Shown here: positions 11,311-24,000 of the stretch, piece after piece
Layout of the letters: each line of letters begins with the position of its first letter
Numbering within the stretch: position 1 is the stretch's first letter
Assembly (NCBI RefSeq): GCF_004210375.1
Contig: NC_134833.1
Location: 48,106,782-48,170,781, forward strand
Length of the DNA stretch: 64,000 bases
Source: Tachypleus tridentatus
Taxonomy: Eukaryota; Arthropoda; Merostomata; Xiphosura; Limulidae
Direction of reading: 5' to 3'
Made by a program: the position numbers and the translations under genes
The notes under the pieces: generated by a model
What the model was told of the DNA's origin: nothing
The model's database searches: none
What the model saw: only the letters and a program-made list of their open reading frames with translations

Positions 11311-13972
11311 TGATTATTAAGTTATTATTTTATAATTTTTAGAATAAATGGTTATATCCTTTCTGCGTTCTAAATTCCAGTTTCTCCCACTTTAATATTT
11401 ATTCTATGTTTTAAAACTTTTTTATAGAACCGTTTCCACAACGTTTCTCCTAACAATATTTTGTTAACATGTTCCACGAAGCATTTATGTAACTTAGAAT
11501 GTGTTTCTTTTCTAACCCATCAGGATTCGGTGTTTTTGCTATGCAGCCTGATTTAGACTGTCTGACAAAGGGCTTCTGCCAGAAACATGTAAATAATATA
11601 GTCGTTTTTTTTGTTATATGCGTGTGTTTACTATTTTTAACACTTTTTCCATTATATAAAACACAGCTTCATGATAAAAGCCGACTTTCTTAGCTAAGAC
11701 AAAAAATTGTTGAATGGGAAGCTGTAAGTTATAAATATATTACAGCGGCAAAAATACATTAGGAAAATTTGATAAACAACTTTCGTTCATGAACGTTCTT
11801 ATCAAAAGTTGAAGCTACTGACTGATTACTCAAGCATACAAGAAGAATCCAGCACTCAGATTGTATAGAGAAAATCTTATTACTTCTAGGATGTAAAAAC
11901 GTCTGATGTAAAGCCTAATGTTTGAATGTATAACCAAATATAAAGAGGGAAAAAGATACACATTAAATGTAAGAAATAAAACGTGTTTGGTACATTAGTT
12001 CTGCAAATGTGGTAAGCTAGTTCTGCTTCCTATAATGGTACAAAAAGAAAAAAAATGGTAACAGATTATATGAGTTAGTGATGATATTGAAGACGAAAAG
12101 TACTCAACACATCGAAATTAACAGATATTTTGATAAATTAGAAATGCATAGATAGAATACAACAACGTGATACATACTTACTAAAGTAAAATATAAGGCG
12201 TGATCCTACCATTTTTAAAATAAAGATTATCTGACTGACGTTTCGGTACAAGAACTTTTTATGAACCTTTCAACTACCGTGTGGTTGACATTCGTAGTGA
12301 ATTAATATGTTATATTTTTAATTTTCTTGTTTTGTAGTTTCTCAACTTTTGGAGCCATTTACATTAATTATTGAACTGGTTTATTCAATATAAAATTTTT
12401 GATTATAAGAATATCGTTAAATTATCTTACGAATTTCCAATAACTATACTTGTGTAATGTATAATATTAAACTTTCTGCAATGTTTCTGTCTCGATGTTG
12501 AATAAAGAAAGTTGGCAAAGCATTTAAATAAGTACAGGACTGATAATCATGATAAAGTAGATAATACCAGTGTAAGTTCTTATCTACAATACTTCAGGAT
12601 CTCGTTTACACAGTTCTTTAATATTGTAGTTAATTTATAATTGTAATTTTTCAAATATTATGTTTTTCCCATTATCAGACGAACTATTTAATGATTATAA
12701 AAGTCGTTAGGTGTATTTGAAAGAAAATATTTGATATATATAAATAAATGTATACAGGATTAGAATCTATCTTATGAATATTTAATGAAATGATATTCCT
12801 AGAGTGCAAAGATTTGACTTTTTTTTTCTGTATTTAAACAAATCTTGACATGAACATTGCTATTTTTTGCCATGTCACTCTCTGCAAATCATCAGTTGTT
12901 TTTTTGATTACCTGCAAGTACCAGGTTACGACATGTTCGATTTCCAGTCTGTGCAGCCGCTATGGACGCGTAAAACTTTAATGACACCCTTCGTTGAAAT
13001 AAATCTATCTATCAAGTCGAAACGTGTTGTAGCAGAACAAAACGGCAGTGGTGACAACTAAAGTCGCCTTCTATCAATTCAAAATATTATAAATAAGTTC
13101 TCCAACCTCAAACTAATAATGAAGAAATATCACATCATTTCATGTGAGAATCAGACAAATTAGATAATCTGTTCGTATGTCTATAATTCTTGGTGGTAAG
13201 TAATGCGGCCGCACCTAACCCGGTGTTTTTATTTCTTCACTGATCATATCTTTCGACTGAAATACGTTAACATCATACGGATTACATTTCGATACAGCAG
13301 ATTCGGGACTTTCTAACGGTGTATGTACAACCTCCAACGTAAAAATACAGAAAATTCTTGTTTCTTGTCCTCTCATACAAAAACAGTACTTCACCTACGA
13401 TTTTGGGAATTATCCGCTGTTAAAAATGATTCACAGCGAAGCCTACATGCATACAATTTTTCTGTGTTCAGGTATTTGTACACAGTTGTTGCGTGGCTTA
13501 TTATGCTTCTAAACCTCTCATTACCTCTTGGCTATTAATCTTGAATTTTGTCTGTTCTGATGATTCTTGAATCTATTCTACTCATCATTTTCTTTTTAAG
13601 TATATTTTCTTAAAAGGTTTCAGCTGGATTTGTTCTGTGACAGTTCTTGATTTTTAATCTGATTGAAGACTTGGATATTCTATATCTCTCTGACACTGCT
13701 CAATACTTAAGTACTTTATTGTCTTCTTGCTACAAGTGCTCTTCTAAAGCGTAAACTCAACTTCTCAGTTGGAAACTTCAATGCCTTTGTTGCCACAAAA
13801 TTCAATGGATTTTACAATCATAATTTTTTTTCCTTTGAAACTAAATTCATAATCTAGCTTAATAATTGCACAAGTATATGTTTTCAATCATTTTTTTTCT
13901 AATTAGTTCTATTAATATTTTCGAGTTTTTATGGAAGGGGGCAATACTTTTGTAATGAACAAAAGTCTAATG
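11311..13972. other. No recognisable gene
   Basis: Mostly AT-rich. The patch at 12860-13220 is richer in GC and CpG and contains an open frame (VPGYDMFDFQSVQPLWTRK) without recognised homology or convincing splice sites. Confidence 0.5.
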
Positions 13973-14084
13973 TCTGGTGTAGTGGTAAGTCTATTTAAAA
14001 CGCTAAAATCAGGGGTTCGATTCCCCTCGGTGGACTCAGCAAGATAGCCGATGTGGCTTTGCTATAAGAAGATACACACAAAAG
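13973..14084 (+). repeat. SINE-B copy
   Basis: GTGTAGTGGTAAGTCTATTT, AACGCTAAAATCAGGGGTTC and GATTCCCCTCGGTGGACTCA make a tRNA-like head with a perfect B-box. A short body follows: GATGTGGCTTTGCTATAAGA plus ACACACA. Confidence 0.8.
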
Positions 14085-14296
14085 TTTGAAATTTTCTTTC
14101 GGCCGTTTTTTACAAAAATTGTTTATTTGGTTATTACTACATCAACTGTAGGCTAATTTTGATACACTGTTTTCAGACTAATATTCACAAGTTGTCTTAT
14201 TTCACGTTTTCTTTAATTATCTTATTTTCACTGTAGGTTGCTAACACTTTAGTCTGTCACTGTATCTAAAGACACTGTTGGCATTTATTACAGTTT

Positions 14297-14312
14297 GTGT
14301 GTGTGTGTGTTT
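14297..14312. repeat. GT microsatellite
   Basis: GTGTGTGTGTGTGTG followed by a T run. Confidence 0.85.
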
Positions 14313-14348
14313 TTTTATAGCAAACTTATTTCTTATTTAGTTGTAATA

Positions 14349-14401
14349 AGTTCCTCGCTGGTACAGCGATAAGTCTACAGATTTACAACGCTAAAATCCC
14401 T
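14349..14401 (+). repeat. SINE-B head fragment
   Basis: CTCGCTGGTACAGCGATAAG and TTTACAACGCTAAAATCCC represent the first half of the tRNA-like head only. Confidence 0.7.
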
Positions 14402-15245
14402 TTCTTGTTCTCATAAAGTCCTTCAATGTTCTCTTTCCACAATTTAAATAAGTTACTTGTGTCTTTGTTTATTATTTGTTTCTTTATTTTTCAGACATTC
14501 GCGCAGACTGTGATATCGATATTATATTTCGAATTAATAGGCTAGCACCAACCACCATATAAGGAGCTACTCTTATTTGATCGAATATTGTAATTCTTCC
14601 TCTACTCTCATATTGCACACACGACTTCAAGGTTTGAAGTGCTATTTTTTTGTAAATGTGTGTATGCTAATTGTAAACAAAGACTGGGTTCGAGGATTCC
14701 CAACTACTGAGCACCGCATGACTCTGCTTGCATATTAGCACGAATTATATTAATTGTGATTTGTGAAACAATGGTTTGATAAAGAAAATGCAGTTGTTAT
14801 ATCAAATATAACTGTTATATGCAGTTGTAATCAAATATAAATTTACTACATTTCCAAAAGTTGATTACATTTTGTACCGAGACATCTTTTTCTCTGATAG
14901 TCGTGAATTCTGGTTGTGTATTACGTTAAACTTCTGTTTTCCTACGGACTGACTTAAGATATAGAAACGTTCTATTCGAAATGCATAATAAATGTTAAAT
15001 TAAATGTGCATCTTACATTATAAATAATATCATCAATGAAGCCTAAGTTAAACTGCTGTATTATCTAAATATAATGGTTTCAGTCTTTCGCAAGTAAATA
15101 TTTTTAATATAATTTGAGTAGTTTGTTGTGAACTATGTATCTTCCGACGATCAATTTATGTCAATTTTCTTTTTAAAAAAGACCCCAAAATCAGAGTATT
15201 TTCTCATATAGCAATTTAATCCGATATGGTACACTAGAGTATAGG
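14402..15245. other. No clear feature
   Basis: The stretch at about 14545-14705 (CTAGCACCAACCACCATATA, GGGTTCGAGGATTCCC) may be a very diverged reverse SINE; support is weak. The rest is AT-rich with nothing recognised. Confidence 0.45.
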
Positions 15246-15355
15246 TTAAACATCAAACACAGTTTTAGATGTTAGAACTAAGGAGACACAGATTGCAAGG
15301 AAAGACAAACAAGATAATATTAACCATAGATTGCGCTTTTCGTGAATCAGTAATC
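15246..15355 (-). CDS. Possible alternative transmembrane last exon
   Basis: This is an open stretch entered in phase 1 after GATGCAATAG. It encodes GLLIHEKRNLW, then LILSCLSFLAICVSLVL, then TSKTVFDV and a TAA stop. It would supply a true membrane-spanning segment with a short cytoplasmic end to the Beat gene upstream and is compatible in frame with both Ig2 modules. The acceptor has a poor pyrimidine tract and the open frame also extends further upstream, so this may be chance. Confidence 0.22.
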
Positions 15356-15499
15356 CTATTGCATCACTGAAGCTGGAGTCGTTTATTGTGCATTTGTTTG
15401 TTTTACTTATATAGAAGCAATCTAGTTTATAAACACCTTGAGGAGTTAATAATATAACAGTAAAATGAGGCCAACATATTTTAAAATTGCAAATCAAAG

Positions 15500-16380
15500 C
15501 ATATATTACCCTGCAGAGACAGAGACTGGATTACTGAAATAAATACTTGTTGATATAACATATTTAGTTAGTTTAAATAAAATTTAAATACATTGAGGGG
15601 TTAAAATGACAAACGTTGTTTCCTGATAAAAGTGGGAAAAATCTAATTGAAAATAACTGTATTGAATAATTAGTAGCGGAAATGCTGTTTGTTGGATTTA
15701 GTTTTTTATTTCTTTGATGAAGCTTCCGCAATTTAAACGTCAAAATGATTTTCAGCTTGAACCAAACAAGTAGCATCAAATGTAGATATATCACAGTCAG
15801 TCACGAGATCTTGAAGTTGGTCGTTTCTGCGCCGAGCACTGTCTGAGCCAAATCATAAGGTGTGGTTCAATGATGCGAACATCGTCAAATCTTAATGGTA
15901 TTTAATTTGTGCACTTAAACATTTTAAGCAATTTCATATGAAGAAATTTAAAATATCAAAAAATAACAGAGATTAAAACTCTTCATGAATTAATATTAAA
16001 ACATTCTTATATTTTTCGTTCATGCTAAAGAAAGAAACTTTAAATCCTTTTCATTAAAACATATTGTTAAAAGCAAATATATGCACGAAACAGTTATATA
16101 TCATTTATAAGTGGTGGTCTGACACTTTGAAAAGGCCAAAGACAGTGTTGTCAGATTATGTGCTAGTTGTTTTTGTTTTTTGTAATAAATAATATACGAT
16201 GCTTCTTTGTAACACCAGATTTCACATAATAGAATGTTTCTTTAAGTTATTATATGTTTGCGTCTGGTATGTATCACAGTTCGAAAGTCAGCTTTACGAA
16301 CTGCATGGACAACCTTCATCAGATTGAAGAAGATCCTTCCAACTTCTCAAATATCTTGGAAATGAACCGCTTCCAAAATG
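15500..16380. other. Possible 3' flank of the Beat gene
   Basis: Sequence downstream of the tail exon on the minus strand. AATAAA-type complements occur (for example near 15704) but none is compelling as a polyadenylation site. No other feature was seen. Confidence 0.35.
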
Positions 16381-16463
16381 TTACTGTAAGATCAAAAATA
16401 TTATAAAAACTTGGCCAAGAAATATCCACGGTGATTTGTGTAATACGATACTGCCATTTGTAC
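16381..16463 (-). CDS. beat: Beat-like last exon: hydrophobic C-terminal tail
   Basis: This exon has two bases plus 26 codons and a TAA stop (16381-16383). The acceptor is strong (GTTGTTTTTTTTCAG) and entry is phase 1, so the terminal G of either Ig2 module gives a Gly codon. The peptide begins TNGSIVLHKSP and ends in the apolar run WIFLGQVFIIFLILQ. A small polar N-G-S region followed by a short hydrophobic end is the layout of a GPI-attachment signal, which fits some Beat proteins. The exon is assigned by phase, splice site, hydrophobicity and position, not by strong sequence identity. A rival tail candidate lies at 15246-15355. No clear polyadenylation signal is seen just downstream. Confidence 0.62.
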
Positions 16464-17531
16464 CTGAAAAAAAACAACAATAATAGATTAGTATCTATTA
16501 ATACAATCAACAAAATGATACAAACAATTATCTGAAGTTTAAAAAATCAAACGTTCCGAAAATATTCATGCTACGTTTTTTGAGGTTGCTACGTCCATAA
16601 TTTATTTACATCTTAAATATTTATAGGTTATTTTAAAGACGAAACTCAAACTTCGAGAGTGCTAGCTAATAGTATACACTTGTACATAGTGAAGTAATAC
16701 ATACTTTCAAGGGATAATTTCGATAATATTGAGTGCTGTGCTGAAGATGAAAAACTTTTCATAACGACAAAATATCTAGTACTTATTCAAAATAGCTAAG
16801 TGCTATTAAAATACTGTAATTGTTTTGTATAAATTTCAAGAAATATTTTTACTTTTAGCTATTATGATATTTTCTTGTTCGTTAGTTACGCGATAATACA
16901 AAGGATCATTATATGATATTTAATATAAGTAAAATTAAGTCTGATAGCAAACCTGTATAATAAATAGTTTTACGGTTTTTTCCACTACCTAAAACACTAC
17001 AGGTTTAAGACAAAGCAATAAATACTTTTTCAACTATTTATAATTTTTACTATACAGTACTCCATAGCGTCTTGAAGTGAACATGTTTTCTTTGTCCATT
17101 TACTATATCATGAGTATTCACGAAGGTTTTTGTTACAGTTGATCATACAGTTGGAAAACACTGCAAGTTCAGCATTACTAAAATTTTAAACATTTAATAT
17201 AAAAAAGTAAATATGATTTCAATATACTCCAAGGAATAAATTATTCTACAATTGAATTAAATTATTAAATTAAAAAATCTAAAGAATATCATTTTTAAAC
17301 TATAAAATATTATTTTCGTAACAAAGAAAACCTTTTGTTAAATGTTTTTGTGATGAATATGAGCATAATTATCTTACGATTATGTAGCAATTTCAACTAG
17401 TCTAGTAAACATGCAAATGTATTTTCTGCACGTTTTGGACCAATAAATGTTTAATGTACCAGTTAAAATTAGAAACACACCATAGTACAAAAACAAAATA
17501 TTTAACTTAATTCTTTATATCATATACATAA
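16464..17531. other. Beat intron, no recognisable feature
   Basis: AT-rich intronic sequence upstream of the tail exon in gene direction. Confidence 0.5.
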
Positions 17532-17790
17532 AATGCGGCTTGACATAGCCTTAAGACTCTCAACTAGCAAATTGCGGCTCGCGAAATTAAATCCTGTCAC
17601 AAAATAAGCTCGCCGTTCAATCCCTGGAATCTTATGATGTGACGGATCAGTTTTTCTTGATAAAAGAGTAGCTAACTAATAGGCAGTGCAGTCTAACTGC
17701 TTTTTTCTAATTTCTAACTTCTACATTAAGGACGACCAGCGCCTATAACTCTCAGGGAACTATGCATGAAATTCAAAATCAAATATAAAT
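17532..17790 (+). repeat. SINE-A copy, heavily diverged
   Basis: Blocks ATGCGGCTTGACATAGCCTT, AAATAAGCTCGCCGTTCAAT, TTATGATGTGACGGATCAGT and AGGACGACCAGCGCC follow the SINE-A order with many changes. Confidence 0.7.
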
Positions 17791-18011
17791 TTTACTTTCA
17801 ATCAATTAGTAACCTAATAAATAAATAACACAGTTTCCTTTTATATTTTATTCACTTTTAGAAATACGCAGCTCCAGATTGTTATTACGTCCATTTTTGA
17901 TATTCAGGCTACAAATAAATGTAATTTTGTATTATAAATTCAGATTCTATCAATTTCACGAAATATAATAATATTTATTCCACCTTCTACAATATTGAAT
18001 TCTGAAAGAAT

Positions 18012-18284
18012 TGTTTTTTGTTTCTTAATTTCGCACAAAGCTACACGATGATTATCTGCACTATCCGTCGCTAATTTAGTAGTGTAAGTCTAGTGGAAAG
18101 GCAGTTACTCATTACCACCCACTGCCAACTCTTGTACTACTCCTTTTTCAACGAATAGTGGGATTGACCATAATATTATAACGCCTCTACGGCTGAAAGG
18201 GCAAACATGTTTTGTGTGACGGGATTTGAGCCCTTGACCGTCAGATTACGAGTCAAGTGCATTAACCACCTTGCCATACGAGCC
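18012..18284 (-). repeat. SINE-A copy, full length
   Basis: Reverse orientation, from TTTCGCACAAAGCTACACGA to the head complement ACCACCTTGCCATACGAGCC. Confidence 0.85.
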
Positions 18285-18625
18285 ATTATTATTTGATATT
18301 GGGACTTTTTCTCAACACATACCAACAAACCACAGCAATTAAGAAAATTCTCTTGGTAGTAACAAACATTACCATTAGGTTCGCAACCCTATTATTCGGA
18401 ACAGATATACTTTACAGAATCAAATAGATTGTATATTGTGATAGCTTTCCTCTCTAAACTAATACTAATAGCTTCCTTTATAGTAACGCCATAAAAACTA
18501 GATTAACAGTTTCTTCTCATCACCCGCATGCATTCGGTATTGCCATATCAAACATCAGTATTTACTCTTATTGCTTAAACTAATATTACATGACTCTAAA
18601 CTGTCTGTAATTAGGAAATTCCATA

Positions 18626-19501
18626 TATAACGGATTTACTGTTATAGATTCATTTTAATACATACTTTTATTTCAGTTTAATGAGTGTGACGCATATTGT
18701 TAGATGTGTATTGCGCTAGTCCCGCCTGTTCTCTAAATTTGTAGAAAATTCTGAAAAGCAAAAATCAACAACAAATAGTTTACGAAAATACTAGCGTATC
18801 TTCTAATATTGTTGAACTTTCAATAATCTTGCCTAATTGATATAAAAGCTCTCCGAAAGACTGTGACTGATTACTGTTTGTCAGCTGCAGTCATTATATA
18901 ACAAGCATTGGAAGCTATAATTGTGATTAACACATATTAATCTGAAAACAACATAATTTGATCAGGACAAATATAAATTTCGAATATTAGTAAGTGATCA
19001 ACTTCAGAAAATTAACTTCAAACGTTACTGTTTCTACGAGGTCATTAGATATCTATCTTCCTTTTGTAAAAGTAAACTTGTAAATCGTGTTCGGCCAAAC
19101 AAGAATAGAGGTAGCTAACATTCCGGTCGTGAAGTATATCTTTGTATCAACATTAAAGTAAATTGTCCCCCATGGACCTGGACCATCTATAAAATATTAA
19201 GTTCCACTTCAAGTTTGTGAGTTTGTATAATTTTTGTATATAAAGAGTTATTTGTATTAAGTATTTGTAAAAACTGTTAGTATACATTGTATTTTTTCTA
19301 TATCAAAATATATTTATGTTAAGAAAGTAAATTGTGTGTAACAATATTGATGGCAAATATTAAAAATAAATTATTTTATATTAACCATTTAAGTAACTTC
19401 TAAATTAAATTAAACTTTTCTGGCAATTTGTAATCGTAACACATTACGTACGTTACATAATAAATCAAAGACTCGTCTGAAATAAATTATAATACGTAGC
19501 A
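18626..19501 (+). repeat. 5' LTR of the Gypsy deletion derivative
   Basis: It starts TATAACGGATTTACTGTTAT and ends GTAGCA. It aligns along its length with the 3' LTR and with the solo LTR at 4.55-5.38 kb, sharing for example CCTGTTCTCTAAATTTGTA and CACATATTAATC-type blocks. Confidence 0.8.
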
Positions 19502-21544
19502 TATTAAAGTAGGGGCACATGACAGAGATCTGGATCAAGAGCAAAATTCGTTCTAAATTATAAGTCAAATCTTAATTCAATATATATTCAACAGTGTCAG
19601 CAAGATTTTATTTTATCTGATTATTAAGGTTTTCTTGACTCACCCTCCCTTAAACAACAAATAAAGTACAACAAAAGTGAATCGCTAAAATTGTCAAAAT
19701 TTTAGAATTAGAGGGTAAAAACTTAATGAGAAAAAATGAACTAAATAGCGTGTTGTTGAAATACTAGTCGATATGATTTGCTACCTTAAGAACTATTGGG
19801 GGAATACTCTAGTATCTCCAATAACCAACCAGTGTATAGTGATACAAATAACGTAAAAATCCGGTTATATCTAAAAAAATAGAATTTGAACAAGCCTGTA
19901 TCGAAGTAAAAAGAAAAAGTTAACGTCTTGAGGTCGAACAAACAAGTTATCGAAGCAGAGAAAGTACAAGTCCGTGTGGAAGCTGAAAGAGAGACTAAAG
20001 GTTTCGATGCCAAACAAGCTCGTATCGAAGACGTAAAAGAAATGAAGTTAGACTTAATTACAATTGACCAAGACAAAATGACAACTTTGAACTCAATCGA
20101 TATACTAAAGTACCACCATTTAATGAAAATGAAGTTAATGAATATTTCCAACATTTTGAGAAAGTTGCTTAAACTGGTAAAGCATAAAAGTTAAGCTGCT
20201 CTCTCTCTCTAAAATAATGCACCAATTATAATGAGGTTAAACAGCTATTCTCAAAGCATATGAATTGGTACCAGAGGCTTATCGTCAAAACTCATGTTAT
20301 GTCCGATTGTTGGTCTATGAAATCAAAAAAAGGAAGCAATGCGGAGTACGTTAGCGTCCACATATGGACGTAGTATCATCAGATAATGTGATGTTGTTGA
20401 TCTGACCACTGATAAAAACCTGATGTAGTTAGAGAGGAATTTAGACCTTTTGTGTCTTGGTCATGTGTTTTAGATAAATGACACTGCTATTTTTACATGA
20501 TACTATTGTAACTCAATCATTGTTGTTAGAAGGTGTATTGCTATTAAATTCCATTTCTGTGAGTCTGTTATTAATCAGGGTATTGAGTATGGCTTTGTTA
20601 ATATTCCACTTCATAACATTTATTTGACATAAAACATTGTTTCGGAACCAGTTGTGATTGGAGTGAGACCAATTTTCTACCAATAAATAGTGTATTTTAA
20701 TTGCTGGAAAACAGTTTGGATGGGGGAAGTTGTGGCTGAGCCCAAAAAGATTAAGAAGCCAATCACTGTTTCATCTAAAAATGATGTTGTTGTTGAGGAT
20801 AATCCAGACTTGTTTTCCTCCTGTGCTGTGGCTCGAGCTCTGGCTTATCACATGAAAAGTATTCAGAGGACGATATTATGGATCTGTCTCAGACATTTTC
20901 TGGATCCTACAATGATAATTAATTGGTGAGTGACAATGATTGACATAAGGGAGCCAGTTCACCTAGTGAAGTTCCATTTGTTAGAAGTAGAAAAAGTTCC
21001 GCTGATCTCTTCATTATATAAATATGCACTCCCAAACAATAAACTGAAGAAAGCTCCAAATGGTTAATTTTTCAAAAATAGTTTGTTCATGAAAAAATGT
21101 AGACCACTAGACACACTAGCTTCACAAGACTGGGCTGTAGTTTGTCAAATGGTTCTTCCAAAAGCATATGGCTCTGAAATATTGAAAATTGCCTAGGAAC
21201 TCCCAATAGGAGGTCATTTAGAAGTAAATATTAGGAGTAAAGTTATGAGACACTTCCTTTGGCCAAAAATTAGGAAAGACGTTTCTCGGTTTGTAAAACG
21301 TGTCACAAATGTCAATTGGCTAGAAAACCTGATAAGAAAAATTCCTCTAACTCCTTTGAAACTTATCCTCAGTCATGTGACTGCTGAGTATGCTAAACTA
21401 AAAAGATGACGTTTGTGTTTATGCACTTTTAAGTGCAATGTAATTTTATGATCATTAGGTTATTTGTTTTGATTTTGTTATGTCATGATTTTTGAAATTG
21501 TATAATTCTTTGACAGTGTATTGTATTTAATGTATTATTATCAC

Positions 21545-21568
21545 TATATATATATACACACACACATA
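21545..21568. repeat. TA/CA microsatellite inside the Gypsy derivative
   Basis: ATATATATATACACACACAC, about 55 bp before the polypurine tract. Confidence 0.85.
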
Positions 21569-21612
21569 ATACTTTAGAGAATTAAAATTGTCTAATACAA
21601 ATTTTTAGTTCT

Positions 21613-21623
21613 CTAAGGAGGGG
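21613..21623 (+). other. Polypurine tract of the Gypsy element
   Basis: A purine run, AAGGAGGGG, lies directly before the 3' LTR start (TGGAACG), the normal site of plus-strand priming. Confidence 0.55.
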
Positions 21624-22465
21624 TGGAACGATTTATCGTTATACGTTTATTTTAATACTTACCTGTATTTCAGTTTGATGCATATGATGTATATTGTTGG
21701 ATGTATATTGTGCAAGTCCCACCTATTCTCTAAATTTGTAAAAGATTCTTGAGAATAAGAATCAATAATATGTTTCACGAAAACGCTGGCGTGTTTTCGA
21801 AAATTGTTGAAAATTCGAAAATATGCTATGATTGGTATACAAAATCGATGCACAGAGTACCAGTTATTATTATATTGGACAGCTACAGTCACTAGTACTG
21901 TAAGTCAGTGAAGCTATAATTGTGAATAACACCTATTGATCGGAAAACTACAGAATTTGAACAGAAACGTTTAAAGATTCGAACATTACAAACCGTACAA
22001 CATCAGTGACTTAACTTTGGACCTTAGTATTTCTAAGAGGACGTTAGATAGATATCTTACTCAGTACAAAGTCAGCTTGTAAGGTTGTGAAGTGCGCCAA
22101 GAAAAGATAGCGCCAGCAAGATGTAACAATGCCAACACAGAATTAATTTGCTCGTCGTGTACCTGGATAGTCCATAAAACAATCAGTTCTAAACGAGATA
22201 TATGGCTCAAACTGTGGTATACAAATGATTATATATTATTTGTAATAACTGTTATTATAAAATGTATTGTTGTTTGTATATTTGTGTTAAGAGAGAAAAT
22301 AGTGTGTATCAGTCTTGTTAGCATATATCATAAATTTAATATATATTAACATTTAATTAACTTCTAAATTCAGATTTAAATTTCCGGTTATTTGAAACTG
22401 TAATACGCAACGCACATAATATAATAAAACGGAGATTCGTCCAAGATAAATTTTAATATTTAACA
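21624..22465 (+). repeat. 3' LTR of the Gypsy deletion derivative
   Basis: It starts TGGAACGATTTATCGTTATA and ends TTTAACA, following the polypurine tract. It is diverged from its 5' partner by many substitutions and small indels, so the insertion is old. Confidence 0.8.
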
Positions 22466-22490
22466 GTTATAACAATTCCAAATTGGGCAA

Positions 22491-22576
22491 TCTGCTGTGT
22501 CCACCGAGGGGAATCGAAGGAGTGATTTTATCATTCTAAATCCGAAGACTTATCGCTATCCCATCGGGAGACAAGC
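22491..22576 (-). repeat. SINE-B fragment
   Basis: Reverse CTGTGTCCACCGAGGGGAAT and AGACTTATCGCTATCCCATC, directly downstream of the 3' LTR. Confidence 0.7.
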
Positions 22577-22579
22577 AAT

Positions 22580-23343
22580 CTGGACATCAATTTAAAGGAA
22601 CTGAAAATAATATCTTATAATAAATTGATGTAATTTCGTAATTCACGACGAAAATTTATTATAGAATAAAATTTATTTAAAACTTTATTGTCACTATTAT
22701 TTAGCTTAAAAGTATTTCCATTAATGTTTTGCTATATTTATTTCCAAAAAAAACAACAACACCGAAGTAGTTTAAGTAAATACAACCGTACTATTACGGG
22801 GGGCTATCATACTGCTTCATGAATTATCAGTTCTGAATGATTTCTAACATATATTGCTATATGCGACGCTGTAATATAATATGATTTCATGAAAAAAGAA
22901 CTAATCAAAAAGCAAGAATATCTACGCTTGAAAATCATACTGTTTTCAATTCTGAAAGTATATTTCATTATGAAATTTCAAATTAATTTTCCAAAACAGG
23001 AGAACGTTGACATTTCCAGTTAGCCAAGAAATCACTTTACTGCTTCCTAACTAAATGCATCTAGGATTATTAGCAACATATATAAATACATTGTAATCAG
23101 AATATTAAAATGGTTAGAATTTAGTTAGTTTCGATATTTGTAGTTTGCATTTCATTTTTACTGAGCTGTTTCTCCTGAAACAATATCCGTAACAGAATGC
23201 TTATCTCGATTACTTTAGGAGTTTGACCAAAAATGAATGCACAACCGAATGTCCTTATAATTTCACATCAGAAAATGTTTTGAAAATGTCATTGTTTCTA
23301 ATGTATTTTCAATGATTTGCCACTCCCAAATACCTATTCTTAC
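22580..23343. other. Beat intron, no recognisable feature
   Basis: AT-rich. Nothing was recognised between the SINE-B fragment and the module B second-half exon. Confidence 0.55.
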
Positions 23344-23575
23344 CTTTCCTTTTTTTCTCAGACAGCTGCAGTCCCGAACTCTGCTGGTTTGCTCCTATAA
23401 CCGCATCCACGTCTCTTCTATCAATAACTTTAGAAAATATGGCCGTACAATTTAGTCTCATTTCTCCGTTTTGGAAATGTTTTTCTGTGATCGTATAATG
23501 AAGTCCCAGAACAGCAGTTTTGTAACCATCCTTATAATCAATAGTATTATATTGATCTAACTGTTCAAGCATGAC
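23344..23575 (-). CDS. beat: Beat-like exon: second half of Ig2, module B
   Basis: This exon has 77 codons plus one base, entering in phase 0 (acceptor TTTTCTGTTTTCAG) and leaving in phase 1 (donor GTAAGA). The peptide starts VMLEQLDQYNTID, then AVLGLHYTITEKHFQNGEM and RLNCTAIFSKV. The L-G-L and H-F-x-x-G-x-M-x-L-x-C-T-A motifs are canonical for Beat Ig2. The C-terminal part (QQSSGLQLSEKKRK) is a polar, basic stretch that would link Ig2 to the membrane-anchor region. It is intact, with no stops, and eight residues longer than module A's second half. Confidence 0.9.
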
Positions 23576-24000
23576 CTGAAAACAGAAAACACTAACGCTA
23601 AAAAAAAAACACATCATACATTCAAATTCATAATGTACATTACCACAAAATACAGCAATTTAGGATTTTAATCTGTTTTAGTAAGAACATGGGAATCATA
23701 TAAATGAATATAAAGCACAGAAAGAAAACTGTATACGAAGTTATGTTTATCATGGGAAATATATTTTTTTGGTCTGTGAAAATGAAATAAAGCAGTGGAA
23801 GTGTTACTAGAAACATATAAGGAATACTCTATCTTTACAGATAACTTTTACAGGTTATCTTGTTAAGAAACGTAACTCTTGATGTGGAAAAAAGCAATTT
23901 TGAGGTAAATATACATGTAAACACTATACACGTTCCATTCGTATTATCTATACAAGTGCTTTGCTGGCTTATAATGAATATAATAAAACAATAATTAAAG

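Larger units (their letters stand above)
18626..22465 (+). mobile_element. LTR-flanked Gypsy deletion derivative
   Basis: Two diverged LTRs (18626-19501 and 21624-22465) flank 2.1 kb of internal sequence of the same family as the 7-10 kb element. The internal part has a gag-like region, a degenerate zinc knuckle (near 20300: SCYVRLLVYEI-like in shifted frames), and the PITVSSKNDVVVEDNPDLF block. The integrase zinc domain follows (near 21220-21360: RSKVMRHFLWPKIRKDVS, then TCHKCQLARKPDKK). After that it passes straight to a purine tract and the 3' LTR, so the integrase core and all of RT are missing. It lies in the Beat intron between module B and the tail exon. Flanking 5-base target duplications are not evident (CCATA versus GTTAT). 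Confidence 0.8.

Noticed and set aside
12867..13061. 64-codon open frame in a GC-richer patch as a possible exon
   Set aside because: It has no recognised domain, no convincing splice pair, and the opposite strand reads equally well; it was left as unassigned.
19786..20154. Minus-strand 122-codon open frame
   Set aside because: It is antisense to the gag-like region of the Gypsy derivative.
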